NCBI GenBank assembly: GCA_014192425.1
Contig: BJHK01000009.1
Span: forward strand, 102,430 to 166,429
Direction of reading: 5' to 3'
Length of the DNA stretch: 64,000 bases
DNA from: Planctomycetia bacterium
Lineage (GTDB): Bacteria > Planctomycetota > Planctomycetia > Pirellulales > UBA1268
In this document: positions 17,752 through 27,135 of the stretch, one piece after another
Numbering within the stretch: the stretch's first letter is position 1
How the letters are laid out: each line of letters starts with the position of its first letter
Program-made: the position numbers and the translations under genes
The notes under the pieces: model-generated
Databases searched by the model: none
What the model saw: only the letters and a program-made list of their open reading frames with translations
Told to the model about the DNA's origin: nothing

Positions 17752-19665
17752 ATGATCCCGGGAATGTTCTTCGCCAATCCGTGGGGGCTCCTCGCCCTCG
17801 CCGCCCTGCCGGTGATCGTCGGCATCCACTGCCTCCAGGAAAAGTCGCGCCGCGTCCGGGCGAGCACGCTCTTTCTCCTCGAACGGGCGGCGCCGCTGCC
17901 GAGCGGGGGCATCCGCCTGGAAAAATTCCGCAACTCGCTCCCCTTCTGGATGCAGCTCCTCGCCGCCGCGGCGCTCGCCTGGCTGCTCGCCGATCCGCGC
18001 TGGATCCGCAGCGACTCGCGGCAGACCGTGGCCGTGGTCCTCGACAGCTCGGCCTCGATGCAGGCCGGCCGCGCGGCCACGCTCGACCTCCTCGCCCGGC
18101 GGCTCGCCGCCTGGGACGCGGTGGCGGCCCGCACCGACTGGCACCTCCTCGAGACCGGGCCGGGCCGACCGCCGCTGTACGCGGGCAGGAATCTCGGCGA
18201 ACTGCTGGCCGCGGCGAAGGACTGGCGGCCGACGCTTGGCACCCACGACTTTTCTGCCGCGCTCGGCATCGCGACGAACCTCGTCCCCCCTGCCGCCGGC
18301 GTTGTGATCCTCGTCACCGACCGGCCCGTGGACGTCCCCGGTGGCGTGGCGGTGCTCGCGGCCGGCACGTCGTTCGACAACGTCGGCTTCTCCGGCGGCG
18401 ACGTCGGCCGGCGCGGCGCCGAGACCGGCTGGCGGGTTCTCGTCACCAATCATGGCACCGCCCCGCAACGCCGCGACGTCTCGGTGCGAACCCTCGGCAC
18501 GGGCACCGGCACGGCCGCCGGTCCGGCGCAATCGATCCGACTCGAACCCGGCCAAAGCCGCACGCTCGAGGGCCGCTGGCCCGACGGTGCGGAGCGGATC
18601 GTGATCGGCCTGTCCGGCGATCGATTCGCCTGGGACGACGCGCTGCCGCTCGTCCGGCCAGTCGACCGCACCGTCAAGGTGGCGATCGGGATCGGCGGCC
18701 CCGTCGGCGAGTTGCTCGCGAAGATGATCCGGGCGGCCGACGGCGTGGAGATCGTGACCGACCCGGCAACCGCGGACCTCGTCGTCGGCCCCTTCACCGC
18801 CGACGCCACGACCGACTCGATCCAGATCGCCGTCGGCGATCTGCCGGCCGCAGACGCGAAGCCCCCGGCCGACGGCGCGAAGTCCGCCGGGCAGGAAAAG
18901 CCGCCGGCTGCCGCAGCCGCCCCGATCGCCTTCGATCCCGCCTGGGTGGCGGCCGAGGATCATCCGCTCACCCGCGATCTCGGCTGGGGCGGCCTCTTGT
19001 CGGGGCCGGCCGGAAACCTCGGCCTGACGGCGACGGACGAGGCGTTGCTCTGGAAGGGGGGCAGGCCGCTGGCCTTCGCCCGCTCGACCAGGCTCAGCGG
19101 CGGCCGGATCGTCCGCAGCCTGGTTCTCAACTTCGACCTCGCGGGCTCGACCGCGGCCCGCACGCCGGCGCTCGTCGTGCTCGTGCAACGGTTCATCGAC
19201 CGCATCCGGTCGCGGATCCCGCGGCCGTGGGCCGACAACTTCGAGACCGGCCAGACGCTCGACCTGCCCGAAGCGGTCCGCGACGGCGCGGTGGACCGGA
19301 CCACGATCGAGTCGGTCGGTCGCGACGGCGGGCCCGCCGTCACGGCGCCGTTCCGGGGCCGGGCTCCCGAGGAGCCGGGCTTCTTCACCGTGACCGCGGT
19401 CCGCGGAACGCCGCCGGCCACGGTCGGCATCGTGGCGGGCGCCGCCCAGTTCGCCGACTCGCGGGAGTGCGACTTCCGCGCCGCCGCGGCCATCGACACG
19501 CTCGAGGCCGTCCGCATGGAGCGGGCGCTCAAGCAGTCGATCGAGGACCCGTGGGCGCCGCTCTGGCTGGGACTCGCGATCGCCGCCCTGCTCGTCGCCT
19601 GGGGATGGCGGGCGGCCGGGGAGCGGCCGGCCCCGGTCCTGGCATACACTCGCACCGCACCCTGA
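17752..19665 (+). CDS. BatA-like membrane protein with vWA domain
   Basis: 637 aa. The N-terminal BatA-type membrane segment (FANPWGLLALAALPVIVGIH, residues 8-27) is followed by a second helix at about 64-81 and then a vWA-like domain with the MIDAS start LDSSAS (residues 97-102). A long Ala/Gly-rich extracytoplasmic region follows, with a C-terminal helix near residues 600-620 (LWLGLAIAALLVAWGW). BatA proteins are inner-membrane partners of MoxR/DUF58 systems. The gene starts 21 bp after the DUF58 stop behind a GGAGAGG site. Confidence 0.85.
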   Translation: MIPGMFFANPWGLLALAALPVIVGIHCLQEKSRRVRASTLFLLERAAPLPSGGIRLEKFRNSLPFWMQLLAAAALAWLLADPRWIRSDSRQTVAVVLDSSASMQAGRAATLDLLARRLAAWDAVAARTDWHLLETGPGRPPLYAGRNLGELLAAAKDWRPTLGTHDFSAALGIATNLVPPAAGVVILVTDRPVDVPGGVAVLAAGTSFDNVGFSGGDVGRRGAETGWRVLVTNHGTAPQRRDVSVRTLGTGTGTAAGPAQSIRLEPGQSRTLEGRWPDGAERIVIGLSGDRFAWDDALPLVRPVDRTVKVAIGIGGPVGELLAKMIRAADGVEIVTDPATADLVVGPFTADATTDSIQIAVGDLPAADAKPPADGAKSAGQEKPPAAAAAPIAFDPAWVAAEDHPLTRDLGWGGLLSGPAGNLGLTATDEALLWKGGRPLAFARSTRLSGGRIVRSLVLNFDLAGSTAARTPALVVLVQRFIDRIRSRIPRPWADNFETGQTLDLPEAVRDGAVDRTTIESVGRDGGPAVTAPFRGRAPEEPGFFTVTAVRGTPPATVGIVAGAAQFADSRECDFRAAAAIDTLEAVRMERALKQSIEDPWAPLWLGLAIAALLVAWGWRAAGERPAPVLAYTRTAP

Positions 19666-19684
19666 GCGAAGAAGGAATGCGACC

Positions 19685-22252
19685 ATGGGATTCCCGGGGC
19701 TCCGGTTCGTCGCGCCGCACTGGTTTCTCCTCCTGCCCGCCCTGGCGGCGGCGGGCTGGTATTGGCGTGGACTGCGTCTGGAGCGGCCGCTGCGGGCGGC
19801 CTGCCTGCTCCTCGCCGTGATCATGCTCGCCGAGCCGCGGGTCCGCCTGCAGGGGGACGGCCTCGACCTCTGGGTGCTCGTGGACCAGTCGGAATCGGGC
19901 TGGGACGATCTCGCGCCGCGACTCCAGGAAATGGAGACGATCCTGGAGAAGTCGCGGGGCGTGGACGACCGGATCATCCACGTCGATTTCGCCGACGAGT
20001 CGCAGCCCCGCGGGGCCCTGGTCCGCAGCGGGGCCGCCGCCACCGAGTACGCCGGCCGCAGGTCGGCCACGCGGCTCGCCTCGGCCATCTCCCATGTCCT
20101 CGGCCTGATGCCTGCCGACCGCGCGGCCCGGATCCTCGCCATCACCGACGGCTACTCGACCGAACCGCTCGACCGGATCGCCGACAAGCTGCTCGCCAAG
20201 GGGGTGGCGCTCGACGTCCGCCTGCCGCCGCGGCGCGAGGTCGACGACTTCGCCGTCGCCGCGTTCCGCGCCCCGCGCCGCGTCCAGGCCCGCGAGGGAC
20301 TGCTCGCCGAGGTCGTCGTGCGCGGCCGCGACGCCACCGTGCCGCTGGAGATCCTGCGCGATGGCAAGCCGATCGGCACGCAGCAGGTCGAAATCCGCGC
20401 GGGAGTGGGCCGCGTCCGGTTCACCGACCGGCTCGCCGCCGCCGGCGCGCACCGCTACACGGTGCGGATCGACCCCGACGGCGACGCGATCAAGGGGAAC
20501 AACGCGGCCGAGCAGTGGGTCGAGGTCCAGGGGGGCGGCCGGATCGTCCTCGTCACCGCCTCCACCGATCCGCCACTCGCCACCGCCCTCCGCGACCAGG
20601 GCCTCGAGGTGGAGGTCGTCTCCGACCTCGCCGCGGTGCACGTCGGCCTCCTCTCCGGCGCCGAGGGGGTGATCCTCGACAACGTCCCCGCCTACAAGCT
20701 CGATCCGGGGTTCGTGAAGGGGCTGGAGTTCTTCGTCACGGCCCAGGGGGGCGGGCTGGCGATGATAGGCGGCAAATTCTCTTTCGCCGCCGGCGGCTGG
20801 TTCGGCTCCGCGGTCGGCCCGCTGCTGCCGGTGAGCATGGAGCTCAAGCAGGAGCACCGCAAGCTCGCGGTGGCGATGGCGATCGTCATGGACCGCTCGG
20901 GGAGCATGTCGATGACGGCGCCGGGCACCACGCAGACGAAGATGGCCCTCGCCGACGAGGGGGCGGCCCGGGCCATCGAGCTCCTCGGCGACAACGACAT
21001 GGTGGTCCTGATTCCCGTGGACAGCGCCGCCCATCCCCTCTCCGAAACGCCGGTGGCGGTTGGTCCGAACCGGGCCAAGCTCGTGGCCGCGGCCCGCAGC
21101 GTGCAGAGCACGGGCGGCGGGATCTTCTGCTACACCGGCCTCGCCGAGGCGTGGGCGAAACTCGAGAAGACGCGGGTCGGCCAGCGGCACGTCATCCTCT
21201 TCGCCGACGCCGCAGACGCCGAGGAGCCGGGCGAGTACAAGGCCCTGCTCGACGAGATGGTGAAGGCGAAGTGCACGGTGAGCGTCATCGGCCTCGGGGC
21301 GGAGACCGATGGTGACGCCGAGTTTCTCAAGGACATCGCCAAGCGCGGTGGCGGGCGGATCTTCTTCAACGCCGATGCCAAGGAACTGCCGGCGCTGTTC
21401 GAGATGGAGACGGCGACGATCGCCCGGTCGGCGTTCATCGAAGAACCCGTCGGGCTCAAGGGCACGCCCGGCTGGGCGGAGATCGCCGCCGCCCCGATGG
21501 ACTGGCTGCCGCAGGTCGACGGCTACAACCTCACCTACATCAAGCCGAGCGCCGCGCAGGCCGCCGTGTCGGCCGACGAATACGCCGCACCGCTGGTCGC
21601 CTTCTGGCGGCGCGGCACGGGGCGGGTGGCGACGGTCGCGTTTCCACTGGGGGGCGAATATTCGCAACTGACGCGCGACTGGGACGGCTACGGCGGCTTC
21701 GTGCAGAGCCTGGCCCGCTGGCTGGCCGGGCCGCCGCTGCCCCCCGGTGTCGGCATGCAGGCCCGCGTCGAGGGGACGCGGGTCCGGCTCGACCTCGTCT
21801 ACGACGACTCGTGGGCCGAGCGGGTCGCGGCCGACCCGCCGGAACTGACCGTGTCGCGCGGGCCCGGCGGCGCGGCGACGAAGCTTTCCTGGGAGCGGCT
21901 CGCCCCCGGCCACTTCACGGCCGGGCTCGACGCGGCTGACGTCGATTACGTCCGTGGTGCGGTGCGGCTTGGCGAGTCGGCGCTGGCGGTGGGCCCGCTG
22001 AACGTCACGGCCAACCCGGAGTGGGCCTTCGACCGAACGCGGCTCGAGGAACTGCGCGCCGTCAGCGGCCGCTCGGGGGGTGTGGAGCGGGTCGATCTCT
22101 CTGACGTCTGGCGGGCCCCGCGGCCGGTCGCCTGGCGGGGCCTGCGGCGTTGGCTCCTGCCGCTGCTCGTGCTGCTGGTTCTCCTCGAGGCCCTGGCGAC
22201 GCAGGTCGGCTGGGCCTGGCCCCGACCCGCCCCCACGCCGATACCGGCCTGA
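19685..22252 (+). CDS. large vWA membrane protein with GATase1-like region
   Basis: 855 aa. N-terminal hydrophobic segments (about residues 10-45) precede an extracytoplasmic region. The vWA domain starts at VMDRSGSMSM (MIDAS, about residues 401-410). The preceding stretch (about 280-390), with GGRIVLVTASTD and FVTAQGGGLAMIGG, resembles the glutamine-amidotransferase-like fold seen in large planctomycetal vWA proteins. A C-terminal helix lies near residues 822-843 (LLPLLVLLVLLEALATQVGW). It ends the MoxR/ABC/vWA cluster. A structural or assembly role in the envelope is inferred from the partners. Confidence 0.82.
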   Translation: MGFPGLRFVAPHWFLLLPALAAAGWYWRGLRLERPLRAACLLLAVIMLAEPRVRLQGDGLDLWVLVDQSESGWDDLAPRLQEMETILEKSRGVDDRIIHVDFADESQPRGALVRSGAAATEYAGRRSATRLASAISHVLGLMPADRAARILAITDGYSTEPLDRIADKLLAKGVALDVRLPPRREVDDFAVAAFRAPRRVQAREGLLAEVVVRGRDATVPLEILRDGKPIGTQQVEIRAGVGRVRFTDRLAAAGAHRYTVRIDPDGDAIKGNNAAEQWVEVQGGGRIVLVTASTDPPLATALRDQGLEVEVVSDLAAVHVGLLSGAEGVILDNVPAYKLDPGFVKGLEFFVTAQGGGLAMIGGKFSFAAGGWFGSAVGPLLPVSMELKQEHRKLAVAMAIVMDRSGSMSMTAPGTTQTKMALADEGAARAIELLGDNDMVVLIPVDSAAHPLSETPVAVGPNRAKLVAAARSVQSTGGGIFCYTGLAEAWAKLEKTRVGQRHVILFADAADAEEPGEYKALLDEMVKAKCTVSVIGLGAETDGDAEFLKDIAKRGGGRIFFNADAKELPALFEMETATIARSAFIEEPVGLKGTPGWAEIAAAPMDWLPQVDGYNLTYIKPSAAQAAVSADEYAAPLVAFWRRGTGRVATVAFPLGGEYSQLTRDWDGYGGFVQSLARWLAGPPLPPGVGMQARVEGTRVRLDLVYDDSWAERVAADPPELTVSRGPGGAATKLSWERLAPGHFTAGLDAADVDYVRGAVRLGESALAVGPLNVTANPEWAFDRTRLEELRAVSGRSGGVERVDLSDVWRAPRPVAWRGLRRWLLPLLVLLVLLEALATQVGWAWPRPAPTPIPA

Positions 22253-22564
22253 CCGCCGCCACGGGTGGCGTAATTTTCCGCCCCGGTCGTCGCCCATGGC
22301 ACCACGTGGACGGGTCCTGGAAGAGCGGCCTGTGCTGGAGCGTGGTTCAGGTCCTGGTGTCGCTACCGGTCCTGTGGGTCGTGCAGCGGACCATCGGCCG
22401 CGACACGGCGTGTGCGTGAGGCGATCGAGTCCACCGAACGGATGTCCTGCGATCTCGTGCGCTGAGCGATGGACGACGAGCCAACACCAGGTCGACGCAA
22501 GGGTGGCGGCAGCCACAGCGACCGGGCATGATGATGGGCGTCGACACCAATCGGAGAACACGGC
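22253..22564. other. 312-bp gap with no recognised gene
   Basis: No coding signal, repeat or strong hairpin was seen between the vWA gene and the TOPRIM gene. A GGAGA ribosome-binding site at 22553-22557 belongs to the next gene. Confidence 0.4.
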
Positions 22565-23239
22565 ATGGCACAACGCATTGGGCGGTTCGCCGGCGGTCTG
22601 CCGCAGCTCGAGCCCTGCGCGGTCGGCGGGCCCGGATCGGGCGCGGAACTCTTCGTCGTCGAGGGCGAGTCGGCCGCTGCGGCGGTGACACGAATCCGCG
22701 CTCCCGCGTTCCAGGCCGTCCTGCCGATGCGGGGGAAACCGCTCAACGCCTTCAAGGCCTCCCGGGAGCGGGTCGCGGGCCACGCCCAGTACCGGGCGCT
22801 TGCCGACGCCCTCGGCACGAGCATCGGAGCCGAGTTCGATGCTGGCAGGCTGCGGTTCGACCGGATCCTCCTGCTCATGGATCCCGATGCCGACGGCATC
22901 CACTGCGGCGTGCTCCTGCTGATGTTCTTTCACCGCTGGATGCGGCCACTCCTCGAGGCCGGCCGGGTGGAGGTTGTTCGGCCGCCGTGGGGCGAGGTGA
23001 CACGCGCCGGCGAAGGCGGCTGCCGGCTCGCCTTCTCCGCAGAGGAACTGGCAGGCCTGGCGGCTGCGACGCCTGAACGCGCAGCCGGGACGAGCCGCCG
23101 GTATCGCGGCCTCGCCGCCCTCGATGCCCGCGTGCTCCACGCCAACTGCGTCGCACCCGCAACCCGGCGGACCGAACCGGTGTCCCCGGCCCGGGTCGAG
23201 GCGCTGATGGCCATCATGCAGGATCTGTCGATCACCTGA
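22565..23239 (+). CDS. TOPRIM-only relative of DNA gyrase/topo IV subunit B
   Basis: 224 aa. It aligns with only the C-terminal half of GyrB/ParE. ELFVVEGESAA (residues 28-38) corresponds to the catalytic EGDSAGG. LPMRGKPLNAFKAS matches the LP(L/K)RGKILN block. LLMDPDADGIH matches the DADVDGSH metal-binding motif, with all three Asp positions and the Glu kept. FFHRWMRPLLEAGRV and RYRGLAALDARVLH match the region after TOPRIM and the RYKGLGEM tail. The GHKL ATPase and transducer domains are absent. The ATG follows GGAGA by 8 nt, so this looks like a designed start, not a fragment. A nicking, binding or decoy role is possible but unknown. Confidence 0.8.
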   Translation: MAQRIGRFAGGLPQLEPCAVGGPGSGAELFVVEGESAAAAVTRIRAPAFQAVLPMRGKPLNAFKASRERVAGHAQYRALADALGTSIGAEFDAGRLRFDRILLLMDPDADGIHCGVLLLMFFHRWMRPLLEAGRVEVVRPPWGEVTRAGEGGCRLAFSAEELAGLAAATPERAAGTSRRYRGLAALDARVLHANCVAPATRRTEPVSPARVEALMAIMQDLSIT

Positions 23240-23565
23240 TGGCGGCCTCCGCGGTCGGCGGATCGTCCGCGCACGGCAGTCCTGGCTGGAACCTCGGTTC
23301 GCCGGTCGTCGCATCCGGTTTCGGAATCGGCGCGACTCGGGACGATCGCGACGAGCCTGTACGGCGTCGCCGTGGACGCGAAAGTGGCGGTCTCGAAGCG
23401 GCTGGGCGTGGTGGGCGAACGTGGTTGCTACTACCGGGAGCCTCCAATGGTTGACAGAACGCTCCGCCGGTCACGGATTCCGCGACGATGCGTGTCAACA
23501 GGCCGTCGAGGCCTTGCTCGGCAGCCCCGCCCGGCGAAGCTCGCGCGGGTCGATTGTGAGCCGTA
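23240..23565. other. 326-bp gap with no recognised gene
   Basis: Neither strand shows a recognisable protein. A frame reading IATSLYGVAVDAKVAVSKRL at about 23342-23400 looks more protein-like than its surroundings and could be a relic, but it has no identifiable parent. Confidence 0.3.
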
Positions 23566-24660
23566 TCAGACGGTCTGCAGCGCCGCCACGACGAGATCGC
23601 CGACGGCCCGCGTGCCGTGCCCCATGCGGCCCGCCGCCTGGCTCTTCATCTTCGTGCCGGTGACCTGGGCCACCGCCCGCTCGATCTTCTGGCCGGCCGC
23701 CGGATGCCCGGAGTGCTCGAGCAGCATCGCCATCGCGTTGATCGCCGCGATCGGGTTGATCTGGTCGAGGCCGGTGTACTTGGGCGCGCTGCCCCCCATC
23801 GGCTCGAACATGCTCACGCCCGGCCGGCCGTCGGGCCGGCGGTCGGGATTGAGGTTCGCCCCCGCCGCCACTCCCATGCCTCCCTGGAGGATGCCACCGA
23901 GGTCGGTGATGATGTCGCCGAACATGTTGGTGGTGACGATGACGTCGTAGGCGTCGGGATTCTTCACCATCCACATGCAGCAGGCGTCGACGTGGTTGTA
24001 GTCGGTCTTGACGTCGGGATACTCGCGGGCGACGTCCTGAAACGTCCGCCACCACAGGTCGTGGCCGAACGTCAGCACGTTCGTCTTGGCCACGAGTGTC
24101 AACGTCTTCTTGGGGCTGTTCCGCTGGCGGGTGTACTCGAAGGCCCAGCGGATGCAGCGCTCGGTCCCCTTGCGCGTGTAGACCGCCTGCTGCACCGCGA
24201 CCTCGTCGGGCGTGCCCTTCTTGAGGTAGCCGCCGACGCCGCAGTACAGATCCTCGGTGTTCTCGCGGACGACGACGAAGTCGATGTCCTTGGGGCCGCG
24301 GCCGGCGAGCGGCGTTTCCACGCCGGGCAGCAGCTTCACCGGCCGGAGGTTGATGTACTGGTCGAGCTTGAACCGCAGGTCGAGGAGCAGGCCCTTCTCG
24401 AGGATCCCGGGGGCGACCTGGGGGTGGCCGATGGCGCCGAGGAAGATGGCGTCCTTGGACCGGAGCGTGTCGAGGCCGCCGTCGGGAATGATCTCGCCGG
24501 TCTTCAGGTATCGGTCGCCACCCCAGTCGAGCGTCTCGACGCGATAGTCGATCCCCTCCGCGGCGGCCACGGCCGCCAGCACCTTCATCGCCTCGGCGCT
24601 GACTTCGGGCCCCGTGCCGTCCCCAGGGATGGCTGCGATCTCGAGCGTGCGGCCGGACAT
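23566..24660 (-). CDS. leuB: 3-isopropylmalate dehydrogenase-type enzyme
   Basis: 364 aa, full length for the NAD-dependent beta-decarboxylating dehydrogenases. The N-terminal GDGTGPEV is followed by LGAIGHPQVAPGILEKGLLL. The substrate-binding Arg-rich block is LDQYINLRPVKLLPG, then VVRENTEDLYCG. The metal-binding Asp residues lie in YNHVDACCMWMV and MFGDIITDLGG, and the NAD-site MFEPMGGSAPKYTG completes the set. The pattern resembles actinobacterial-type LeuB most closely; tartrate or isocitrate dehydrogenase cannot be excluded. LeuB would oxidise 3-isopropylmalate in leucine synthesis. No other leu genes are nearby. The ATG is preceded by GGAG about 10 nt upstream. Confidence 0.75.
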   Translation of the reverse strand: MSGRTLEIAAIPGDGTGPEVSAEAMKVLAAVAAAEGIDYRVETLDWGGDRYLKTGEIIPDGGLDTLRSKDAIFLGAIGHPQVAPGILEKGLLLDLRFKLDQYINLRPVKLLPGVETPLAGRGPKDIDFVVVRENTEDLYCGVGGYLKKGTPDEVAVQQAVYTRKGTERCIRWAFEYTRQRNSPKKTLTLVAKTNVLTFGHDLWWRTFQDVAREYPDVKTDYNHVDACCMWMVKNPDAYDVIVTTNMFGDIITDLGGILQGGMGVAAGANLNPDRRPDGRPGVSMFEPMGGSAPKYTGLDQINPIAAINAMAMLLEHSGHPAAGQKIERAVAQVTGTKMKSQAAGRMGHGTRAVGDLVVAALQTV

Positions 24661-24819
24661 GTCGAACCTGTCTCCTGCGACGGGAAAAGTGCCACTGGCG
24701 GCGCAACTGCCCGCGCCGGATCCGCCACCTTACCCGAGACATCCGGGATGGGAAGGTCTCGTTCCCGAACGCCCAGTCCAGGCAGATCCGGCCGCACTGC
24801 GCCGCCGTCGGGCGCCGGC

Positions 24820-25125
24820 TCAGTTGTTACTGAAGTTGAACTGCTTGGACGATTTCGCGCCGAGCGGATTCCTCAGATACCGCTGGCGGCAGGCGTCGCA
24901 GAGGTCGAACCGCAGCGACCGCGTCGGGTTGTCGTCCGCATCGTCGGCCTGGTCGTCGAGGCTCTCGAGGAGTTCATGCATCTCCTCGAGGTTGTCGACG
25001 TCGGTGATCTCGATTTCGGCATCGACATCCTCGATCGCGGGAAAGACCTCGATCTTGACGACGTGGCGGACGTCCCGCTTGATGTCGATGGGCCGTTTGC
25101 ACAGGTCACACGAGTAGTGAAGCAT
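24820..25125 (-). CDS. small zinc-ribbon-like acidic protein
   Basis: 101 aa. Two CxxC pairs frame the protein, CDLC at residues 6-9 and CDAC at 76-79, suggesting one four-Cys zinc site. The middle is very acidic (DVDAEIEITDVDNLEEMHEL). A much longer open frame continues upstream to 26280 over the HNH and ferredoxin genes and is a shadow; ATG 25125 is preferred because it puts the first CxxC at the N-terminus. The gene is divergent from the HNH gene with 222 bp between them. Function unknown. Confidence 0.65.
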   Translation of the reverse strand: MLHYSCDLCKRPIDIKRDVRHVVKIEVFPAIEDVDAEIEITDVDNLEEMHELLESLDDQADDADDNPTRSLRFDLCDACRQRYLRNPLGAKSSKQFNFSNN

Positions 25126-25347
25126 TGTCCGCTCCGTAAGGAACTCCGGGACATTCCGGCAGCAGCCGCCTCGCCACCACGATTCCAGTCTGACCGCCGC
25201 AGCCGGCGAACGCAAGCAGCTGGCGGGAGACGTCTCGGGACACTTGGCGGACTGGTCGCGTCGCAGGTAGGATTTTGTTTCGGTCAGGCGACTGCCCAGT
25301 CCCGGGGCGGGCCGCACGAGGAAGAGTCCGGTCCGGAGGCAGCATTC

Positions 25348-25998
25348 ATGCCTGGTATCGCGTGTGCCGCGGTGCAGCCTGGAGCCGCGCTCGGCATGAG
25401 CGTGCTCGTGCTCAACCGCTCGTTCGTCGCCGTTCAGGTCACCAACGTGCGGCGGGCGATCGCGCTTCTGTTCCGCGAACTCGCGGAGGTCGTGCACATC
25501 GAGGAGGGGCAGTTCGCCGCGTACTCGTTCGAGTCGTGGCGGGAACTGTCTGCGCTGCGGTCGTCCTTCCGGGCTCCGGAGCAGGACTGGATCCGTGCCG
25601 TCGGCTTCGACCTGCAGGTGCCACGGGTGATCCGGCTGATGCGCTGCGACCGCGGACCGCGGCAGGGGCTGCGGTTCAACCGGCGCAACATCTTCGCCCG
25701 CGACGAGAACGTCTGCCAGTACTGCGGCCGCCACTTTCCCACCAGCGAGCTTTCGCTCGATCACGTGGTGCCGCGCAGCCGCGGCGGCGACACGAGCTGG
25801 GAGAACATCGTCTGCGCGTGCGTCGCCTGCAATGTCCGCAAGGGAGGCCGGACGCCGCAGGAGGCCCGGATGAACCTCGTCCGCCTTCCCGCCAAGCCAC
25901 GCCGTAGTCCGCTCCTGGCCGTGAAGCTCGGCAACCCGAAGTACGCCAGTTGGAAGAGCTTCGTCGACACCGCCTACTGGCTCGCCGACCTGAGCTGA
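25348..25998 (+). CDS. HNH endonuclease family protein
   Basis: 216 aa. The C-terminal HNH nuclease core has CQYCGRHFP, then LSLDHVVPRSRGGDTSWENI and CVACNVRKGGRTP: the two CxxC zinc pairs, the catalytic His in DHV and the closing Asn/His-like positions. The N-terminal half (MSVLVLNRSFVAVQVTNVRR and LAEVVHIEEGQFAAYSFESW) is typical of a planctomycete-enriched HNH family of constant length. ATG 25348 is chosen because GGAGG lies 8 nt upstream; M17 is an alternative start. Genomic role unknown. No restriction or phage genes flank it, so it is probably a conserved housekeeping or repair nuclease. Confidence 0.88.
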   Translation: MPGIACAAVQPGAALGMSVLVLNRSFVAVQVTNVRRAIALLFRELAEVVHIEEGQFAAYSFESWRELSALRSSFRAPEQDWIRAVGFDLQVPRVIRLMRCDRGPRQGLRFNRRNIFARDENVCQYCGRHFPTSELSLDHVVPRSRGGDTSWENIVCACVACNVRKGGRTPQEARMNLVRLPAKPRRSPLLAVKLGNPKYASWKSFVDTAYWLADLS

Positions 25999-26017
25999 AT
26001 CGACGCGGCTCGACCGC

Positions 26018-26293
26018 CTAGCCGCAGAGCGGGTCCTTCTTCTCGGTGATGACCGGGAGTTGCGGCGCCATCTCGGAATTGAGCTCCTTGAAATCCTTCC
26101 ACTCTGCCGGCAGGTTGTCTTCGTGGAAGATCGCCTCAACGGGGCATTCGGGCACACAGGCCTCGCAGTCGATGCACTCGTCGGGGTGGATGTAGAGCAT
26201 CTTGTCCCCCTCGTAGAAGCACTCCACGGGGCAGACCACGACGCAATCGGTGTACTTGCAGGCGAAACAGGGCTCGGCAACGACGTGCGTCAT
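26018..26293 (-). CDS. fdxA: 7Fe-type ferredoxin
   Basis: 91 aa from ATG 26293, which follows GGAGG by 7 nt. The N-terminal cluster motif is [20 protein letters not shown] and the second is [16 protein letters not shown], with the spacing of [3Fe-4S]/[4Fe-4S] ferredoxins of the FdxA family. [12 protein letters not shown] between them is diagnostic. The protein carries low-potential electrons in the cytosol; its partners are not in the window. The longer frame to 26401 adds only a basic unstructured leader and is not used. Confidence 0.92.
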   Translation of the reverse strand: MTHVVAEPCFACKYTDCVVVCPVECFYEGDKMLYIHPDECIDCEACVPECPVEAIFHEDNLPAEWKDFKELNSEMAPQLPVITEKKDPLCG

Positions 26294-26551
26294 GGGTGAA
26301 CCTCCTCGGAAAATAAACAGCCTGGGTTGCGACCGTCGTCCGAACGGCCTGCTGCGCGGCATCGTAGCGCCGCCGCCGGCGGCTGTCAACGAATCTGACA
26401 TCGGACTTTTCGCCCATTTTCGTGAGCCCGGCTCCGGGCCGCCCGAGTGCCGTTGGAGGCGGCGGCGGCAGCCCCCTATGATGAAGGGATTCCGGTGGCA
26501 GAGGGCGGCGTTGCAGGGGCCGCCGGGGCCGCCGGCCCGGCGGGGTGAGAC

Positions 26552-27130
26552 GTGTCCGACGCGACGACGGAGTCCGCCAGCCCGACAGCACAGGCCGCAG
26601 ACGATGCGGCCCTCGTGCGGTCGTGCCTCGCCGGCGAACCCGGGGCCTGGGATCGATTCCTGACCCGCTTCGGTGGCCTGTTCGCCTACGTGGTCAGACG
26701 GATCGCCGAACAGCGCCAGGTGCCGTGGGCGGCCGCCGACCGGGACGATGCCGTCGCGGAAATACTCCTCGAGTGCCTGCGAAACGACGCCGCGGTGCTC
26801 CGGGCGTTCGCCGGCCGGTCGAGTCTGTCAACCTACCTCACGGTCGTCGCCCGCCGCGTCGCCGTCCGCGGCCTGCTCCGCACGGTCCCCGTCCTGCGGC
26901 TCGACGGGCAGCCCCGCCAGTCGGCGGCGCCGGACGGCCACCTCGCCGGAGCCGAGCACCGCGCCGAGATCGAGACGCTGCTCAGCCGGCTCGCCCCCGA
27001 CGAGGCGCGGCTCGTGCGGCTCCACCATCTCGAGGCTCGGAGCTATGACGAGATCAGCCGGCTGACGGGCATGCCGCTGAACTCCATCGGCCCGGCCCTG
27101 TCCCGCGCCCGGCAGAAGATGCGGGGCTGA
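26552..27130 (+). CDS. RNA polymerase sigma factor, ECF type
   Basis: 192 aa, start GTG 26552. The region-2 part covers about residues 20-95 ([51 protein letters not shown]). The region-4 helix-turn-helix is at about 135-190 ([40 protein letters not shown]). No anti-sigma gene follows; the downstream gene is convergent 5 bp away. A TATGAT at about 26474 could serve as its promoter -10. The regulon is unknown. Confidence 0.8.
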   Translation: MSDATTESASPTAQAADDAALVRSCLAGEPGAWDRFLTRFGGLFAYVVRRIAEQRQVPWAAADRDDAVAEILLECLRNDAAVLRAFAGRSSLSTYLTVVARRVAVRGLLRTVPVLRLDGQPRQSAAPDGHLAGAEHRAEIETLLSRLAPDEARLVRLHHLEARSYDEISRLTGMPLNSIGPALSRARQKMRG

Positions 27131-27135
27131 CCGCG

